A stretch of 60,224 nt of DNA from Nemertoderma westbladi. Lineage: Eukaryota > Xenacoelomorpha > Nemertodermatida > Nemertodermatidae. The DNA lies in NCBI GenBank assembly GCA_032718475.1, contig JAUCBJ010005360.1, positions 1-60,224 on the forward strand. The letters run 5' to 3'. The notes below the pieces were generated by a model. The model ran no database searches. It was not told the DNA's origin and saw only the letters and a program-made list of their open reading frames with translations. How positions within the stretch are numbered: the stretch's first letter is position 1; each line of letters starts with the position of its first letter. This document shows positions 9,820 through 20,480 of this stretch, in pieces. Both the position numbers and the translations under genes were made by a program.

Positions 9820-11138
9820 GGACTTTCTGGAGTATTAAATCTCCACTCTATTCTCTGCGGCAAAAGTGCTGCAGAAATTTCTTTATTCTGTGCCGCTTTA
9901 TGAGCCGCGTTCAACTCGCTATTCCCTCCGACAAAGTTTGTACCCTTATCAGAGTAGAACGCCTTTACTAGTCCTCTCCTGGCCATAAATCTCTTTAAGG
10001 CCAGGAGCAGAGATTTGGTCGACATGTTTGCCACACGCTCAATGTGTATGGCTCTACTAGCCATACATGTCAGTAGCAGACCCCATCGCTTGTGGGTCAG
10101 CCGTCCACTCTTTGCTTCAATCGGACCAAAACAGTCCACCCCTGTATTCGTAAAGGGTGGGTCATATGCCTGCACTCTCTCTTCCGGGAGTTCAGCCATC
10201 TCCTGTTCCAATACTCTGGCGTTCACTCTCTTGCAAACCAGACAGGCGTCGTACATAGTGCCTACTGCCCTGCTTGGCTGCAATAGAATGAATCGCTGTC
10301 TCGCTGCCGACAAACAGTGTAACTTTCCCGCGTGATGCAACCTCTTGTGTATATCCCATAGAATCGCTCTTTGCAATTCTATTGGGTGACTAGGGATTAT
10401 CACTGGGAACCGAAACTGTGAGTTTATGTCGACAGTCTGGATTCTCGATCTATGACAAATTAAACCCTTATGAATTAATGGACTCCATTTTCTAAGAGGT
10501 TTATAGAGAACTGGTCGTTGAGCCGATAATAGATGGAATTCTTTAGGGAAGGCACACATTTGATAATGTTTCAAATGCTTTAATTCCGCTTGATCAATCT
10601 CATCCTCTGTCAGAGGTTGTTTCAATTTCTGAATTCGCTCACTATTAGTGCTCGATGGTTCTCTCAAATGCTTCGAATGTTTTATACAAAGGTACAAAAT
10701 GTATCGGCTTAACCACGCAGTTCTTTTACAAATTGTCAGCCAAGAGGCAGACGAATTTAGTAATTTGTCATAAATACTACATGGCTCTAATGCCAGCGAC
10801 GGTTGTCCGCTAATTAATGGAAGTTTCGAATCCAAACCCGCAGGTTTGGAAACCAAAGGCTCCATTGTGTCGGTCATTTTCTGTCCGTCACTTACCAACT
10901 GTGACGGTCGTCTAGTCTGTAAGGGTGGTTTTATGTCATAACTTACCCTTCCGGACCTAGTAGTCACGTAAGTCTGTTGGTCTGACAGGTCTCCGGGCCG
11001 CTCCAATGACTCTTCAGGCCGCTCCAATGACTCTTCAGGCCGCTCCAATGACTTAAGTTTGGCTTTAGACTTCGACTTAGAGACTTTCTCCACTTTGACT
11101 TCTGCATCTTCAGGCATCGGATTGGTCACTATCTTCAG
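9792..11138 (-). CDS. pol: Integrase N-terminal and core part of BEL/Pao Pol
   Basis: In the same frame as the RT ORF and separated from it only by TGA at 11141-11139. Residues 1-60 are a Lys/Glu/Arg-rich linker with a tandem peptide repeat (LERPEES). The zinc-binding module HKRLHHAG...CLVCKR lies at about residues 260-300. The first two catalytic aspartates are visible in TGVDCFGP (about 330) and FYSDKGTNFVGG (about 392). The frame then ends just after PWRGGSW. The enzyme would insert the element's cDNA. The split from the C-terminal part makes this copy defective unless frameshifting occurs. Confidence 0.88.
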   Translation of the reverse strand: MKIVTNPMPEDAEVKVEKVSKSKSKAKLKSLERPEESLERPEESLERPGDLSDQQTYVTTRSGRVSYDIKPPLQTRRPSQLVSDGQKMTDTMEPLVSKPAGLDSKLPLISGQPSLALEPCSIYDKLLNSSASWLTICKRTAWLSRYILYLCIKHSKHLREPSSTNSERIQKLKQPLTEDEIDQAELKHLKHYQMCAFPKEFHLLSAQRPVLYKPLRKWSPLIHKGLICHRSRIQTVDINSQFRFPVIIPSHPIELQRAILWDIHKRLHHAGKLHCLSAARQRFILLQPSRAVGTMYDACLVCKRVNARVLEQEMAELPEERVQAYDPPFTNTGVDCFGPIEAKSGRLTHKRWGLLLTCMASRAIHIERVANMSTKSLLLALKRFMARRGLVKAFYSDKGTNFVGGNSELNAAHKAAQNKEISAALLPQRIEWRFNTPESPWRGGSWSV

Positions 11139-13829
11139 TCACTCTGGCCAATGTTCCTGTGTCCTCGTTAGAAAATCAGGTCCATGCAACCAAAACTCCT
11201 GCGACTCTTCCTGACAGAATTCCGCCGGCATTGCACCTCTCGAAGTTATGTCGGCCGGGTTCAACACTCCCGGACAATGTCTCCATTGTTCCTTCGTCGA
11301 AAAGTCAACGATCTGAGCGCGTCTATTGGCCACAAATGTCTTTAGTGCAATATTGTCGGCCGCAATGTATACTAACACCAAGGATGCGTCCGTCCAATAG
11401 AATAAGGTCAATGTCGTATCTAACTCCTCTGTTATCTGCTTACTTACCTCGACTGAAACTACTGCCGCCTGTAACTCTGCACGAGGGACAGTCATGTATT
11501 TGACCGGCATTGTCTTTGATCTAGAAGTTACAAAGGCCGTCTCAAATTTGTCCTGACTTACCTCTCGGCGAAGGTAGGCTACCATACCAAAGCCGGTGTC
11601 ACTTGCGTCACTAAACAGATGCAGCTCTAAATCAGCTGGGAATACCAGCTGATTCGGAAAGTAGGAGCGGGGTACATCTATGTTTTTCAATAGATGTAAC
11701 TCGGCTTCCCACTCTCTCCACTGCTTTGCATGTATAGGAGATATTGGTTCGTCCCACTCTAGGTCGGACAACCAAATTTTCCTCATGCACGCTCGTGCCT
11801 GTAATATAACCGGACTGATAAAGTTCATCGGGTCAAATAGTCTACTCAATGTCGATAAGCAAATTCTCTTAGTCAAAACCTTGTCTGGGCTACTGGGCTC
11901 AAATCTAACTCTTACCTGGAACTTATCTGTATTCGGATTCCAAGCGAGTCCCAGTACTCGCGCCATGGGGATTGGTTCTACCCCCAATTCTATGTCTCCG
12001 CTCCCGCAATCTTTCACTGGGAACGACTCTAATAGGGCCTCCGAGTTCGTAGTGAACTTGGTCAGAGGAAATCCCCCTGTAGCCAAGCACTCTTGCAGGC
12101 CGTGAGCCACTTCTATGGCTTGTTCTGCCGTGTCCTTGGACACCAATCCGTCGTCCATGTAGAAGTTTCTCAAGATGGACTCGATCACCTCTACTGGATA
12201 CTTACCAATCTGGGCTGTTGCCGTTTTCTTTAAAACGAACAGCGTGCCATTTGGACTATCGCGGGCGCCAAATATCCTAACGTTCATCTGGTATGTAACC
12301 ACTGGGCCGGATAAGTCTTCATTCTCATACCAGAGAAAGCGAAGGCTATCCTGGTCTGCCTTACAGGCTCTTACCTGGTGGAACATCGCCTCGATGTCAC
12401 AAGTAAATGCGAATCGCCGCTGTCTAAAACGCAACAGTATTCCAATCAAATAATTATTTAGGTTGGGACCATCCATCAACTCTGAATTCAGGGACATACC
12501 TCTATAGACTGCTGCGCAGTCGTTGACTACTCGGACCTTGTCAGGTTTGTCAGGGTGAGTCACATAGTGGTGTGGAAGGTAATAAGTCTGGTCTGTCACC
12601 AAGTCAGGGTCCTCTACCTTCCCAGCAAATCCCTTGGCGAAATAGTTGTTGATCTGGGCGCAATACTTCTCCCTAATGTCCGGATTCTTCAACAACCGAG
12701 CCCTTACTCCGTTCAATCTTTTCAAGGCTAAGCTGTAGTTGTTCTCCAACTTAGGTGGTTGTCGACGCCACAACATTCCAACTTCAAAATGTCCAGTCGG
12801 TAGTAGACGTATGGTGTCTTCCATCATCTCCAGCGACCGTTTCTCATCAGTAGACATGGCTAGGTCATATCCACCGGGTTCCATTGCATCCCTATCCAGC
12901 CATTCGACGGTTCTGGCTCCTGTCTCGAGGTCCTGGCGTATCAATTCCTTCTGTAGCTCCTCCTCGCTGTATTGGAAAATGTCTAGGTCTCGATATTTAG
13001 CCACTTGACCCTCCACTATATCGGTATAAGTCAAAACGTTACTCAGATAAGTAGCGTGGGCCGCTGAACCAGACCCACGGGTCTGATAACAGTCCTCGGG
13101 TTCACTATCTGTCCGGTCATTGTGAAGTGGTTCCGACAACCTAACATTATCGGGAATCAACTCCTCGTCCGACTCGCTAAAGTCACTATAGTGGTCAATA
13201 CAGGTTTTCCTAAACTCGTCTATGTCTGGTGGTTCTATTAACGGTGGTTGAGTTATAGGCTGTAATTCGTCGTATCTGTCCATTGGCTTGTCGCCACCCG
13301 TAAACTCATAAGACATGGGTACTCTTGTATACCAACCTAGTATAGTCCTATGGGCATGTGGTCCATTGACATGCGGCTCAGCTGGTCTCGTTTCCCATAT
13401 CTGGTGTGCGATCAGCTGTTCTGCACCAATCAACATAGAAACATTCCTATAACCTACCTGATGTCTTGGTATCCTGAGCTTGTCAAAATACTCCTGTGCT
13501 ATGGGACTCATCGGCGGCACCTTACCTAACTGCCTGCCGAATCCCTTCATAGCTAGACACTTAAATCTGTCCAATGGCAAAGCTTTCCGTTCTTGTCGAG
13601 TATGCTGGTCTCTCGGAAGTAGGGAGTTTAGTTCCACCGAAATTCTGTGTCCCTTGAGGTCTCCTACCCCATGCATAGACTTCAACTCTATTTGGATCTC
13701 CTCGGCGTCCTGGAAGCTAGAAACGGCTCTCGCCACTTCCTCGTCGATATAAGATAATGTGGACGCAGTGTCCAACATCACATATATTCGCTTAGATCCC
13801 TTATCTCCGGTGAGTTTCACCGGAATCAC
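11139..13829 (-). CDS. pol: Protease, reverse transcriptase and RNase H of BEL/Pao Pol
   Basis: An open frame of 896 codons. The aspartic protease motif VMLDTAS lies near residue 20. RT follows with CDIEAMFHQV (motif A), FGARDSPNG (motif B) and the catalytic FYMDDGL near residue 557. RNase H shows LFSDASDTGFG (about 730), AELQAAV and FYWTDASLVL (about 810). The end, NPADITSRG then FWLHGPDFL, is characteristic of BEL/Pao Pol. It has no ATG near its start. Its frame is minus-one relative to Gag and already open for about 50 bases upstream inside gag, so it is probably made by frameshifting as a Gag-Pol fusion. It ends at TGA followed by CTG. Confidence 0.93.
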   Translation of the reverse strand: MIPVKLTGDKGSKRIYVMLDTASTLSYIDEEVARAVSSFQDAEEIQIELKSMHGVGDLKGHRISVELNSLLPRDQHTRQERKALPLDRFKCLAMKGFGRQLGKVPPMSPIAQEYFDKLRIPRHQVGYRNVSMLIGAEQLIAHQIWETRPAEPHVNGPHAHRTILGWYTRVPMSYEFTGGDKPMDRYDELQPITQPPLIEPPDIDEFRKTCIDHYSDFSESDEELIPDNVRLSEPLHNDRTDSEPEDCYQTRGSGSAAHATYLSNVLTYTDIVEGQVAKYRDLDIFQYSEEELQKELIRQDLETGARTVEWLDRDAMEPGGYDLAMSTDEKRSLEMMEDTIRLLPTGHFEVGMLWRRQPPKLENNYSLALKRLNGVRARLLKNPDIREKYCAQINNYFAKGFAGKVEDPDLVTDQTYYLPHHYVTHPDKPDKVRVVNDCAAVYRGMSLNSELMDGPNLNNYLIGILLRFRQRRFAFTCDIEAMFHQVRACKADQDSLRFLWYENEDLSGPVVTYQMNVRIFGARDSPNGTLFVLKKTATAQIGKYPVEVIESILRNFYMDDGLVSKDTAEQAIEVAHGLQECLATGGFPLTKFTTNSEALLESFPVKDCGSGDIELGVEPIPMARVLGLAWNPNTDKFQVRVRFEPSSPDKVLTKRICLSTLSRLFDPMNFISPVILQARACMRKIWLSDLEWDEPISPIHAKQWREWEAELHLLKNIDVPRSYFPNQLVFPADLELHLFSDASDTGFGMVAYLRREVSQDKFETAFVTSRSKTMPVKYMTVPRAELQAAVVSVEVSKQITEELDTTLTLFYWTDASLVLVYIAADNIALKTFVANRRAQIVDFSTKEQWRHCPGVLNPADITSRGAMPAEFCQEESQEFWLHGPDFLTRTQEHWPE

Positions 13830-16633
13830 GCTAAATATTTCCGACGTGGCCGATGATAAATACGTCCGTGCGCCGATGAACTATCCGCAGTGAAACCTTG
13901 GCAGGTCACTTCTCTCGCGCTCAACTCGCCATCCTCGTCCGACGAACCTGGTTGGTAACCATCGTCCTGGATGCTTGTATACGTATTCCTCCTTATCGAT
14001 ACGGGCTCTTTGCTCCCCTTCCTTTGAGGATTTCGCTGTAAGTAACGGTCCGTTGGGGTATGGAAATCCGCATGTAGCAACTTGTGATGTAGTCTGCCGC
14101 ATTCCATGCATCCGTCCTTGCTGTTCGGGCACTGCCGCCGTACATGGCCTGGCGCAAGACATGCCCAACAGGTGTCCAACGTCCGCACTTGAACTCTTCT
14201 CTGTTCCGAATTTAATTCTTTGAACCGTCTGCAACTATCTAACTTATGATCGTCAGATCGTACCTCCTTTAGTAAACAGTATTGGCAACCTACAAATCCA
14301 TCCGGCAACTCCTGTTGCTTTAACCTAGGTCTATCTAACCGCTCACCTGACCATACTCGCGAGTCTGATCTAAAGGCTGGGGTACTCGAATTATATCTGT
14401 CTACTGAGTTAAATGTCACAGTGGTCCTGTCATCGTCAAAACTTACCATAGACTTACCGGTAACAGGTTTAGACTCCCTCATATTCTCCTCTGAGAAGTT
14501 TGATTTCATCTCTGGTACTGCGTCTGTGGCTATCATGTCATGAATATGCTGAAGTGTCAATACTTTACCTTGGCCCTCCAACTTATTCTCTAATTTACGC
14601 CATTTCTGTCGGTAACGCATGTTTAGACGTCTTATTACGCTCTTTAAAACTTCGGCGTGATCACCATGATGAGGTAGATTCACTGTCTTCAAGATGTCCA
14701 ATGCGTTCGAAATAGCGTTCGCTAAGTTCAACAGCTCTAACGGAGTTGTAATCCTTCCGCCCTTACCCAAGTCTTCTACTATCGACTGCGCCATCTTGGT
14801 TTTATTCCCGTAGATGTCACTAAGCGTCTTCATTGCTAACTCAAATGCCCGTTCATTGCCGACGAAGTTATCAGCAATGGCTCTAGGTTCTCGATGGAGC
14901 ATCTGAAGCAAATAGTTGAACTTCTCGTTGGGAGTGAAGGTGCTGTTGGTCAGCTGCTCGTCGACATAGGTTCTAAAGGTCCTCCAATGCTTATGGTTGC
15001 CCATAAACTTCTGGGGTTGTTGCGTCGGCAGTCCTTGCCTAGCAGCAAACTTACCTATGTCCCTAAGGGTTGCGTCGTTCCGGGTTAACAAATGGTTTAG
15101 TTCCGCATGGTTGTTAAGTCTGGTCCTTTCCCGGTGGTTCCAACTTACCTGCTCCGCATCCGTCCTTCTTTCCTTATAGTTTCGGGACTTCTGACGTCTC
15201 ATGTCTTCCTCTTCATCGCTTGACTCGGTGTCAGTCCTTAGCGCTCGCGATGGTTTGCGCGCCGAGGCCCTGACCCAAGCCTCCTCAATAAATTTCTCGG
15301 CCGAATTTTCGAAATTGGGATTATGAATATTCGGGACAGGCGTCCTTACCTGAGGTCTATGTGGTATAGTCTCCTCCGATATGCGTACTCGTTGACTAGG
15401 CTGGACTTTATCTAACTCAGGCCTGCTGGGATTTGAATTACTTCTTACCTGGGCTGCTTCCTTTAACCGTAGGTTACTAAGCATGTCCGTTATAGGTTGG
15501 ATGTGCGGTGATATAGCTTGCGCTAAACTAGCACTTAACTCATCCCTCGTAATAAATTCCTGGCTAGGGTTCTGTTGTACAGTCGGCTCTATCTGAGTAA
15601 TCCGCTGTCTCTCATATGATCCCTCTTCCGGTTTAACCCGGAAGTTCTCCGTCGAACTGGGTCGGCGCTCCGTTCGCGTATTCCAAACCCGCGGGTTCGG
15701 TTCGCCAAATACTCGTCCCGTCGGAGTTTCTCTAAACTCTCCATTGTCTCGTTCGGTGTATAGTGGTGCGGTGTTCCGATGACGTAGATCCTGTGCGATG
15801 GGTGAAGCACTAATACCAACTGGCGTGCGATATGTAGAGAACGGTTTAGCGATCCGTGTACTCGTAATAGCTGGACCGGGTATAGGAATTCTGGTCGTCG
15901 TCGACTCGCGTATAGCCGGAGTTCTCGCTTCCTGTTCGGCCTTCTGCAGTGCGAACAGTTCTCGCAACTCTGTCCCTACACTCGCCCCACATTCTTCGAT
16001 CATTCGCATCCCCTTCTCGGCGATTTCATTCGCCCTCCTGGTCCGTTCTTCGCTCTCTAAACTTAATCTCGCACTTTCCAACTGTGCCAGTTTACGTTCT
16101 TCTTCTTCCCTCGCTCGTCTCGCTGCGCTCTCTTCTTCCACACGCGCCTTCTCTTCATACAACGCCCGTCGCTCCTTCTCGATCTCGAGTTCGCGTTCTT
16201 TGCGCTCGTGTTCGAGTTGAAGTTCGTATTCCTTTTGTTCGCGATCCTTCTGTTCGTGTTCGAGCTGGAGTTCGCGTTCCTTGCGTTCGCGTTCCTTCCG
16301 TTCGCGTTCGAGCTGGAGTTCGCGTTCCTTGCGTTCGCGTTCCGCTTGCTCGCGCTTACCTTTCTCTTCCAACTCTCGCAACTTTGCGTCTAACTTACGT
16401 GTTCGCTCCCTTTCCCGCTCGGCCTCCTTCCGTGCTTCCGATGCACGCAAAACTTCCGCCTGCTGTTCGTCTAGTCGGCGTCTTCTCTCCTCCGCCGAGT
16501 TGTGAGAAACAAGGGATCTAGCACATATAACTTTCCCTCGCGCGTGACTAACCTGGGAATCGCCACTGTCTCTAGATGCGTCGTCCGGTGGAGTCAACGT
16601 CCTCTGTTGAATGTTCTCCGTCGTCGGTAGCAC
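13826..16633 (-). CDS. gag: BEL/Pao Gag: coiled coil, DUF1759-like core and zinc knuckles
   Basis: Open frame of 935 codons directly after the TAG at 16636-16634, in the same frame as the upstream ORF. Residues about 45-230 form an Arg/Glu/Lys coiled coil encoded by short DNA repeats at 16200-16350 (ERKERELQLE). The Gag core at about 538-615 contains KFMGNHKHW, NEKFNYLLQML and SDIYGNK. A Cys-rich region at about 782-855 (CQYC, CWACLAPGHVRRQC, CMEC) matches BEL nucleocapsid fingers that bind RNA. The frame ends at 13826 and overlaps the pol frame. There is no ATG at the left boundary, so this is a readthrough product or the second half of a gene broken by one stop. Confidence 0.9.
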   Translation of the reverse strand: MLPTTENIQQRTLTPPDDASRDSGDSQVSHARGKVICARSLVSHNSAEERRRRLDEQQAEVLRASEARKEAERERERTRKLDAKLRELEEKGKREQAERERKERELQLERERKERERKERELQLEHEQKDREQKEYELQLEHERKERELEIEKERRALYEEKARVEEESAARRAREEEERKLAQLESARLSLESEERTRRANEIAEKGMRMIEECGASVGTELRELFALQKAEQEARTPAIRESTTTRIPIPGPAITSTRIAKPFSTYRTPVGISASPIAQDLRHRNTAPLYTERDNGEFRETPTGRVFGEPNPRVWNTRTERRPSSTENFRVKPEEGSYERQRITQIEPTVQQNPSQEFITRDELSASLAQAISPHIQPITDMLSNLRLKEAAQVRSNSNPSRPELDKVQPSQRVRISEETIPHRPQVRTPVPNIHNPNFENSAEKFIEEAWVRASARKPSRALRTDTESSDEEEDMRRQKSRNYKERRTDAEQVSWNHRERTRLNNHAELNHLLTRNDATLRDIGKFAARQGLPTQQPQKFMGNHKHWRTFRTYVDEQLTNSTFTPNEKFNYLLQMLHREPRAIADNFVGNERAFELAMKTLSDIYGNKTKMAQSIVEDLGKGGRITTPLELLNLANAISNALDILKTVNLPHHGDHAEVLKSVIRRLNMRYRQKWRKLENKLEGQGKVLTLQHIHDMIATDAVPEMKSNFSEENMRESKPVTGKSMVSFDDDRTTVTFNSVDRYNSSTPAFRSDSRVWSGERLDRPRLKQQELPDGFVGCQYCLLKEVRSDDHKLDSCRRFKELNSEQRRVQVRTLDTCWACLAPGHVRRQCPNSKDGCMECGRLHHKLLHADFHTPTDRYLQRNPQRKGSKEPVSIRRNTYTSIQDDGYQPGSSDEDGELSAREVTCQGFTADSSSAHGRIYHRPRRKYLA

Positions 16634-17500
16634 CTAGCCTGGTACCACCACTCCGCTCTGCATCAGCCAGCTAGTAACTTCCCTCTGATAACGGCGCTCC
16701 TCTTTATCCTGGATCTCTTCCCGCTCCACTAAGTCTCTCAACTCTGCGTCACTCACCTGAGTCGCCTGCGCTTGTGATGCCCATAGCAGCCAGTTCTCCG
16801 TCCTAACTCGTCGGAATCGCTCCGATAACTCGCGGTGCTCCAACAAGGCTGCTAAAACCCTGTCGTAAATCCTCGTCGCCACGTCGCTCGACTGAGACTC
16901 TACTGCCTTCTTCGCTAGGACTGCAAGCTCCTCCGTCTGCTTGAATAACGCTGAGTTATATCCTCTTCTAATCTCTACTAACTCTACCCTCCCGATGTTC
17001 GCTGAGTCAGCTAACATCTTCCTTACCTTGTCCGTCGTCCGAGTTATATGTCCGGCATGCGCGCGAAGTTTCTTCTTTATCGCAATGTCTAGTTCTCTCT
17101 CGCTTACCTGACTCACACTCGGTGGACTTGAAGGATTATTTCGGGAACTACGGGTACTCCTTACAGCCGTCGGGACCACGGCACTTACCATACCCACAGG
17201 TCTGGAAACCGGGCTCCGGGCTCTCGCTTCTGCTACACTACCCTCCCTATCACTCACCTCTGTCCGGGCTGCTGTACAGTCCTTCCTTACAGTAGTGGTA
17301 GGGGATCCTAATACTATTACCTCTGCTTGCTCTTCCTCACTAGTTACTGTCTCGTCCTCCTGTTCACTTACGTCAGCGTCGCTCGCTGCGTCGTCATAGT
17401 CGGCATTGTCGTCAACAGTAATATTGACGCTATCGTCAGTCGGCGGTCCGGCCGCCGTCTCATAGCTGTCCTCTAGTGCCTCCTTGTCTGAGACACTCAT
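16634..17500 (-). CDS. gag: N-terminal part of BEL/Pao Gag
   Basis: Starts at ATG 17500-17498, the first ATG after an AT-rich leader, and runs 288 codons to TAG. Residues 1-70 are strongly acidic, residues 80-135 are Ser/Pro/Arg-rich and probably disordered, and residues 135-280 are predicted helical (KLRAHAGHITRTTDKVRKML). No known enzyme motif is present. The following ORF continues without any base between the stop and its first codon, so both halves probably formed one Gag of about 1220 residues. Whether the TAG is read through or is a simple mutation cannot be told from one copy. Confidence 0.8.
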   Translation of the reverse strand: MSVSDKEALEDSYETAAGPPTDDSVNITVDDNADYDDAASDADVSEQEDETVTSEEEQAEVIVLGSPTTTVRKDCTAARTEVSDREGSVAEARARSPVSRPVGMVSAVVPTAVRSTRSSRNNPSSPPSVSQVSERELDIAIKKKLRAHAGHITRTTDKVRKMLADSANIGRVELVEIRRGYNSALFKQTEELAVLAKKAVESQSSDVATRIYDRVLAALLEHRELSERFRRVRTENWLLWASQAQATQVSDAELRDLVEREEIQDKEERRYQREVTSWLMQSGVVVPG

Positions 17501-17924
17501 AGTCTAAATAATGTTTGCCTTCCGGCAAAAATATCTTGCAAAATTTCGAGATATAATTATAATTTAACTGAAAATACGGTCAAATTATTTGTCTAATAAT
17601 CAGTTGGTCCAAATGTCAAATAAATTCGCAATGCAACATTGTGAATTTAATGGGGTATAGTTATAGCAAATACTAGCACAATATTTAAACAAAAATATTA
17701 TTATATAGCTATTATATAGCATTTAAATACCGGTATGACACAAAATAATTTCTGAATCTAATACAAAATATTCAGAATAAATTTGCCACCCAAATAATTC
17801 CAATCTTGCATATATAGCTCTAATCAACGTAATTTTAATTTCAAATATTATATGTATCCACTAGCGCGTGGCTACATCTTCGGGCTGCGACTCTCTCTAA
17901 CTCTCTCTCTAACTTGAGCGATTC

Positions 17925-18050
17925 AAAACCATGGCCGGCTAAACCTAAATAACCTAACTAATAAATTGAGTTCAGCTTCGCAGTTAAACAACCGATAATT
18001 TTTTACTGCTTCCACAAACACAATGGTGCCAACAGAACAACTAACCTTGT
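17925..18050 (+). repeat. Inverted flanking similarity, Gag side
   Basis: Plus-strand counterpart of 8828-8940. Shared blocks are AAACCATGG, GGCTA, TAAATTGAGTTCAGC, CTTCCACA, TGGTGCCAACAG and CAACTAA, with a 27-base insertion between the third and fourth. Outside CAACTAA the two copies differ. Confidence 0.55.
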
Positions 18051-20421
18051 TTGCTGTGAGATTCCACGTCCGCGTCCAAAGATTCAGGCCCTTCGCTGAT
18101 TGCAAACCGAACCCGCAGACCCACACGAACCCCAAACTCAGAAGTCCCGTCTTGCCATGTATCTCCAGATGGTATAAAATAACTAAGTGGTTACCTAACA
18201 TACCGGTACAAAACTCTAGAATTTTACAAAATAATTTTGACCGAAACTGAATTCTCGCAAACCTAGCTAAAATTTTCAAAAAACTTACTAATTACAATTT
18301 GCCCTAAGGCCTAAGGAACTGCTGTATTCGCAATTAGCAAAAACGCACTACTGTACATTCACTGTATGCAGTACAGTAAGTAAAACAGTACACCAACCTA
18401 ACAGCCTAATAATACTGTGTGTGTGGTACGGCAAACAAATGTCCTTCTACCGTACGCAGTAACAGCAATCAGCCTAATGTACTACTGTACTATTGTACGC
18501 GACCAGTGAATACAGTAATCTAAACTAACAGCCTAAAAGAATATACTCAATGTTCTACCGTACGCTAGCCTATAGCCTACAGCAGACGATCACGTGCTCC
18601 AACTTATTACTTAATTACTGCAGTAACAGTGATACTACTAATCAGCCTAAGAATACACTATTGACTGCTGCAAGCAACAGCCAATAAAAACATACCTCAC
18701 TGATAAACAACCGCGACACCTATACTAACAGCAGAACTGTTGGACAGACAAATACCCGTATACCTCTCTGCCAACCTAATGAGCTCTCGCCTAACCAATA
18801 AGACACAAAGACTGCTCTACTGTTAAGTAAAGGGGATCAGGAGCGTGCTATTAATAAATTGTAAAGGTTGCTAAATACAAAACCGCTACTTACCGTTGGA
18901 TGGCGCTAATCTGCCGTCCGCTAATATATTTTACTAAATTTATACAACTCCTGCAAATTCGCTTGTTCCTTTCTCTACCGATCGCTCGATAGAGAGCTAA
19001 CTGTTCGAATCTATGAGCCACGCGGGAATAACCAAAACAATAAACCCGAGTCGGCTCCCTAAGCTTACTTAAGACGAGTGCGAGGGGCTTTGCACTCAGA
19101 GTATTCTTAAGCCTAATTTTACCACTATTGAAGTACACTAATGCTTACGTCTTTTCTAATCACGAATACTGAGAGTTCCCTAACGAAATGTGTGAATGCG
19201 AGAATATTTAAAATAATCAAAAATGGTACAGTACAATGTCTTTCGTGGGTGATACCGCTCTGGGTCTAAACTTGCCTGCAGCTGGCTTTAGGCCAGCAAT
19301 TCACTAGTGTCTTGCGTACTGACTATTGCGATCTAGTTTATTGCCCGCTAATGCAAATAACCGCTCAGCGTGAATAGTTTACGGTACTCTAAATTATTAC
19401 CTTAGCTACTCTCCGCTATGCTGCGTACTAATTCTTAATTTTACTAATTAATTACAGTCACAAATATGTAACAGCGTACTAATTACTAAGAGTTCCAGAA
19501 TGTGTAATTCTAATTTATTACACAACAGGTTTCGCTAGTAATAGCCTAAATTGCCGTATTACTTTGACCTAATCAGTAATTATTTGTTGTAACTAAGAAA
19601 TAGAAATCAATCAAAAGGGAAAGGGTGCCTACCTAAGCATTCGTAATCATAGGCACACTTCAGTAACACACCAATCAGCGTCAGTAATCACAGATCAAAA
19701 TAGCACGACATGCAATTATACAATCTGCAATTATATAATTCGCAACATAATAATTCGCAATTGACTAATTCGCAATCTACTTACTCGCAACTTACTTACG
19801 TACTTACCCACCTACTGTGAGGTATGCAGGCCCCTCCCGGGTACATCTAGGCTTCCTAACTAACCCAATTCCTGCCCCCCTAATACTAAATAGAGACAAA
19901 ACCTTGGATCATCAGCCCCCTAATTACTGTACCGGCGAGTGGTCTCCAACCCACAGTCCAAACTGCCCGACCACAACGTTGACCCCCGCCAGCGTTGCCC
20001 GCCTTTGAATCCTCCGCTCTCCCTTAGTCGCCCAACCCCCCGATGCGCCCACCGCCTACCAGCACCTTAGCCCTTCATTTAATTGAATAGCTACCGTAGC
20101 GGCGCATGCAAAATCACAAAGGTCTGACAGTCTCAGAAAATCCCTTAGGATTATTGTGTAGAAAGGAATCACATAGAACCATTAACAAAAGAGGTAGAAA
20201 TCATAGTTCCGGTTGTAATTAGCAGTAATCGATAGGATTAATTGAGAAACGCAATCAAGAATAATAGCACTAGCAAATCATCTCGAGAAATTAATCGAAA
20301 GATAGAAAATTGCAGAAATACGCTAAATTATACTTCTAACTTAATGGTACAAAATATCCGTCGAGAGCAAGGACACTAATAAGGTGAAAGGGATTGATAC
20401 AGCTCTACCGGCAAACCGCCA

Positions 20422-20480
20422 ATTTATAGGTGATCCGAGTGGGGTGATGCAATAGGGTGACTCAATCGCTCTCCTATTGG
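20422..20480 (-). promoter_or_regulatory. CCAAT and TATA promoter-like pair
   Basis: On the minus strand CCAAT (20480-20476) is followed about 48 bp downstream by TATAAAT (20428-20422). Spacing and order fit an RNA polymerase II core promoter firing toward Gag, with initiation expected near 20395. A good splice donor (GGGTAAGT, 19809-19802) follows about 590 bp later, so the long leader could be spliced. This is a motif-level prediction. Confidence 0.4.

Noticed and set aside
15798-16521. Plus-strand ORFs of 140 and 190 codons
   Set aside because: They are antisense shadows of the low-complexity coiled coil of Gag.
18024-18035. TGGTGCCAACAG as a tRNA primer-binding site next to an LTR
   Set aside because: It lies on the wrong strand for the Gag at 17500, its counterpart near 8850 is inverted, and I could not match it to a tRNA 3' end with confidence.
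17923-18279. 118-codon minus-strand ORF upstream of Gag
   Set aside because: It lies across the inverted flank and leader. Composition is not protein-like and it has no second copy.
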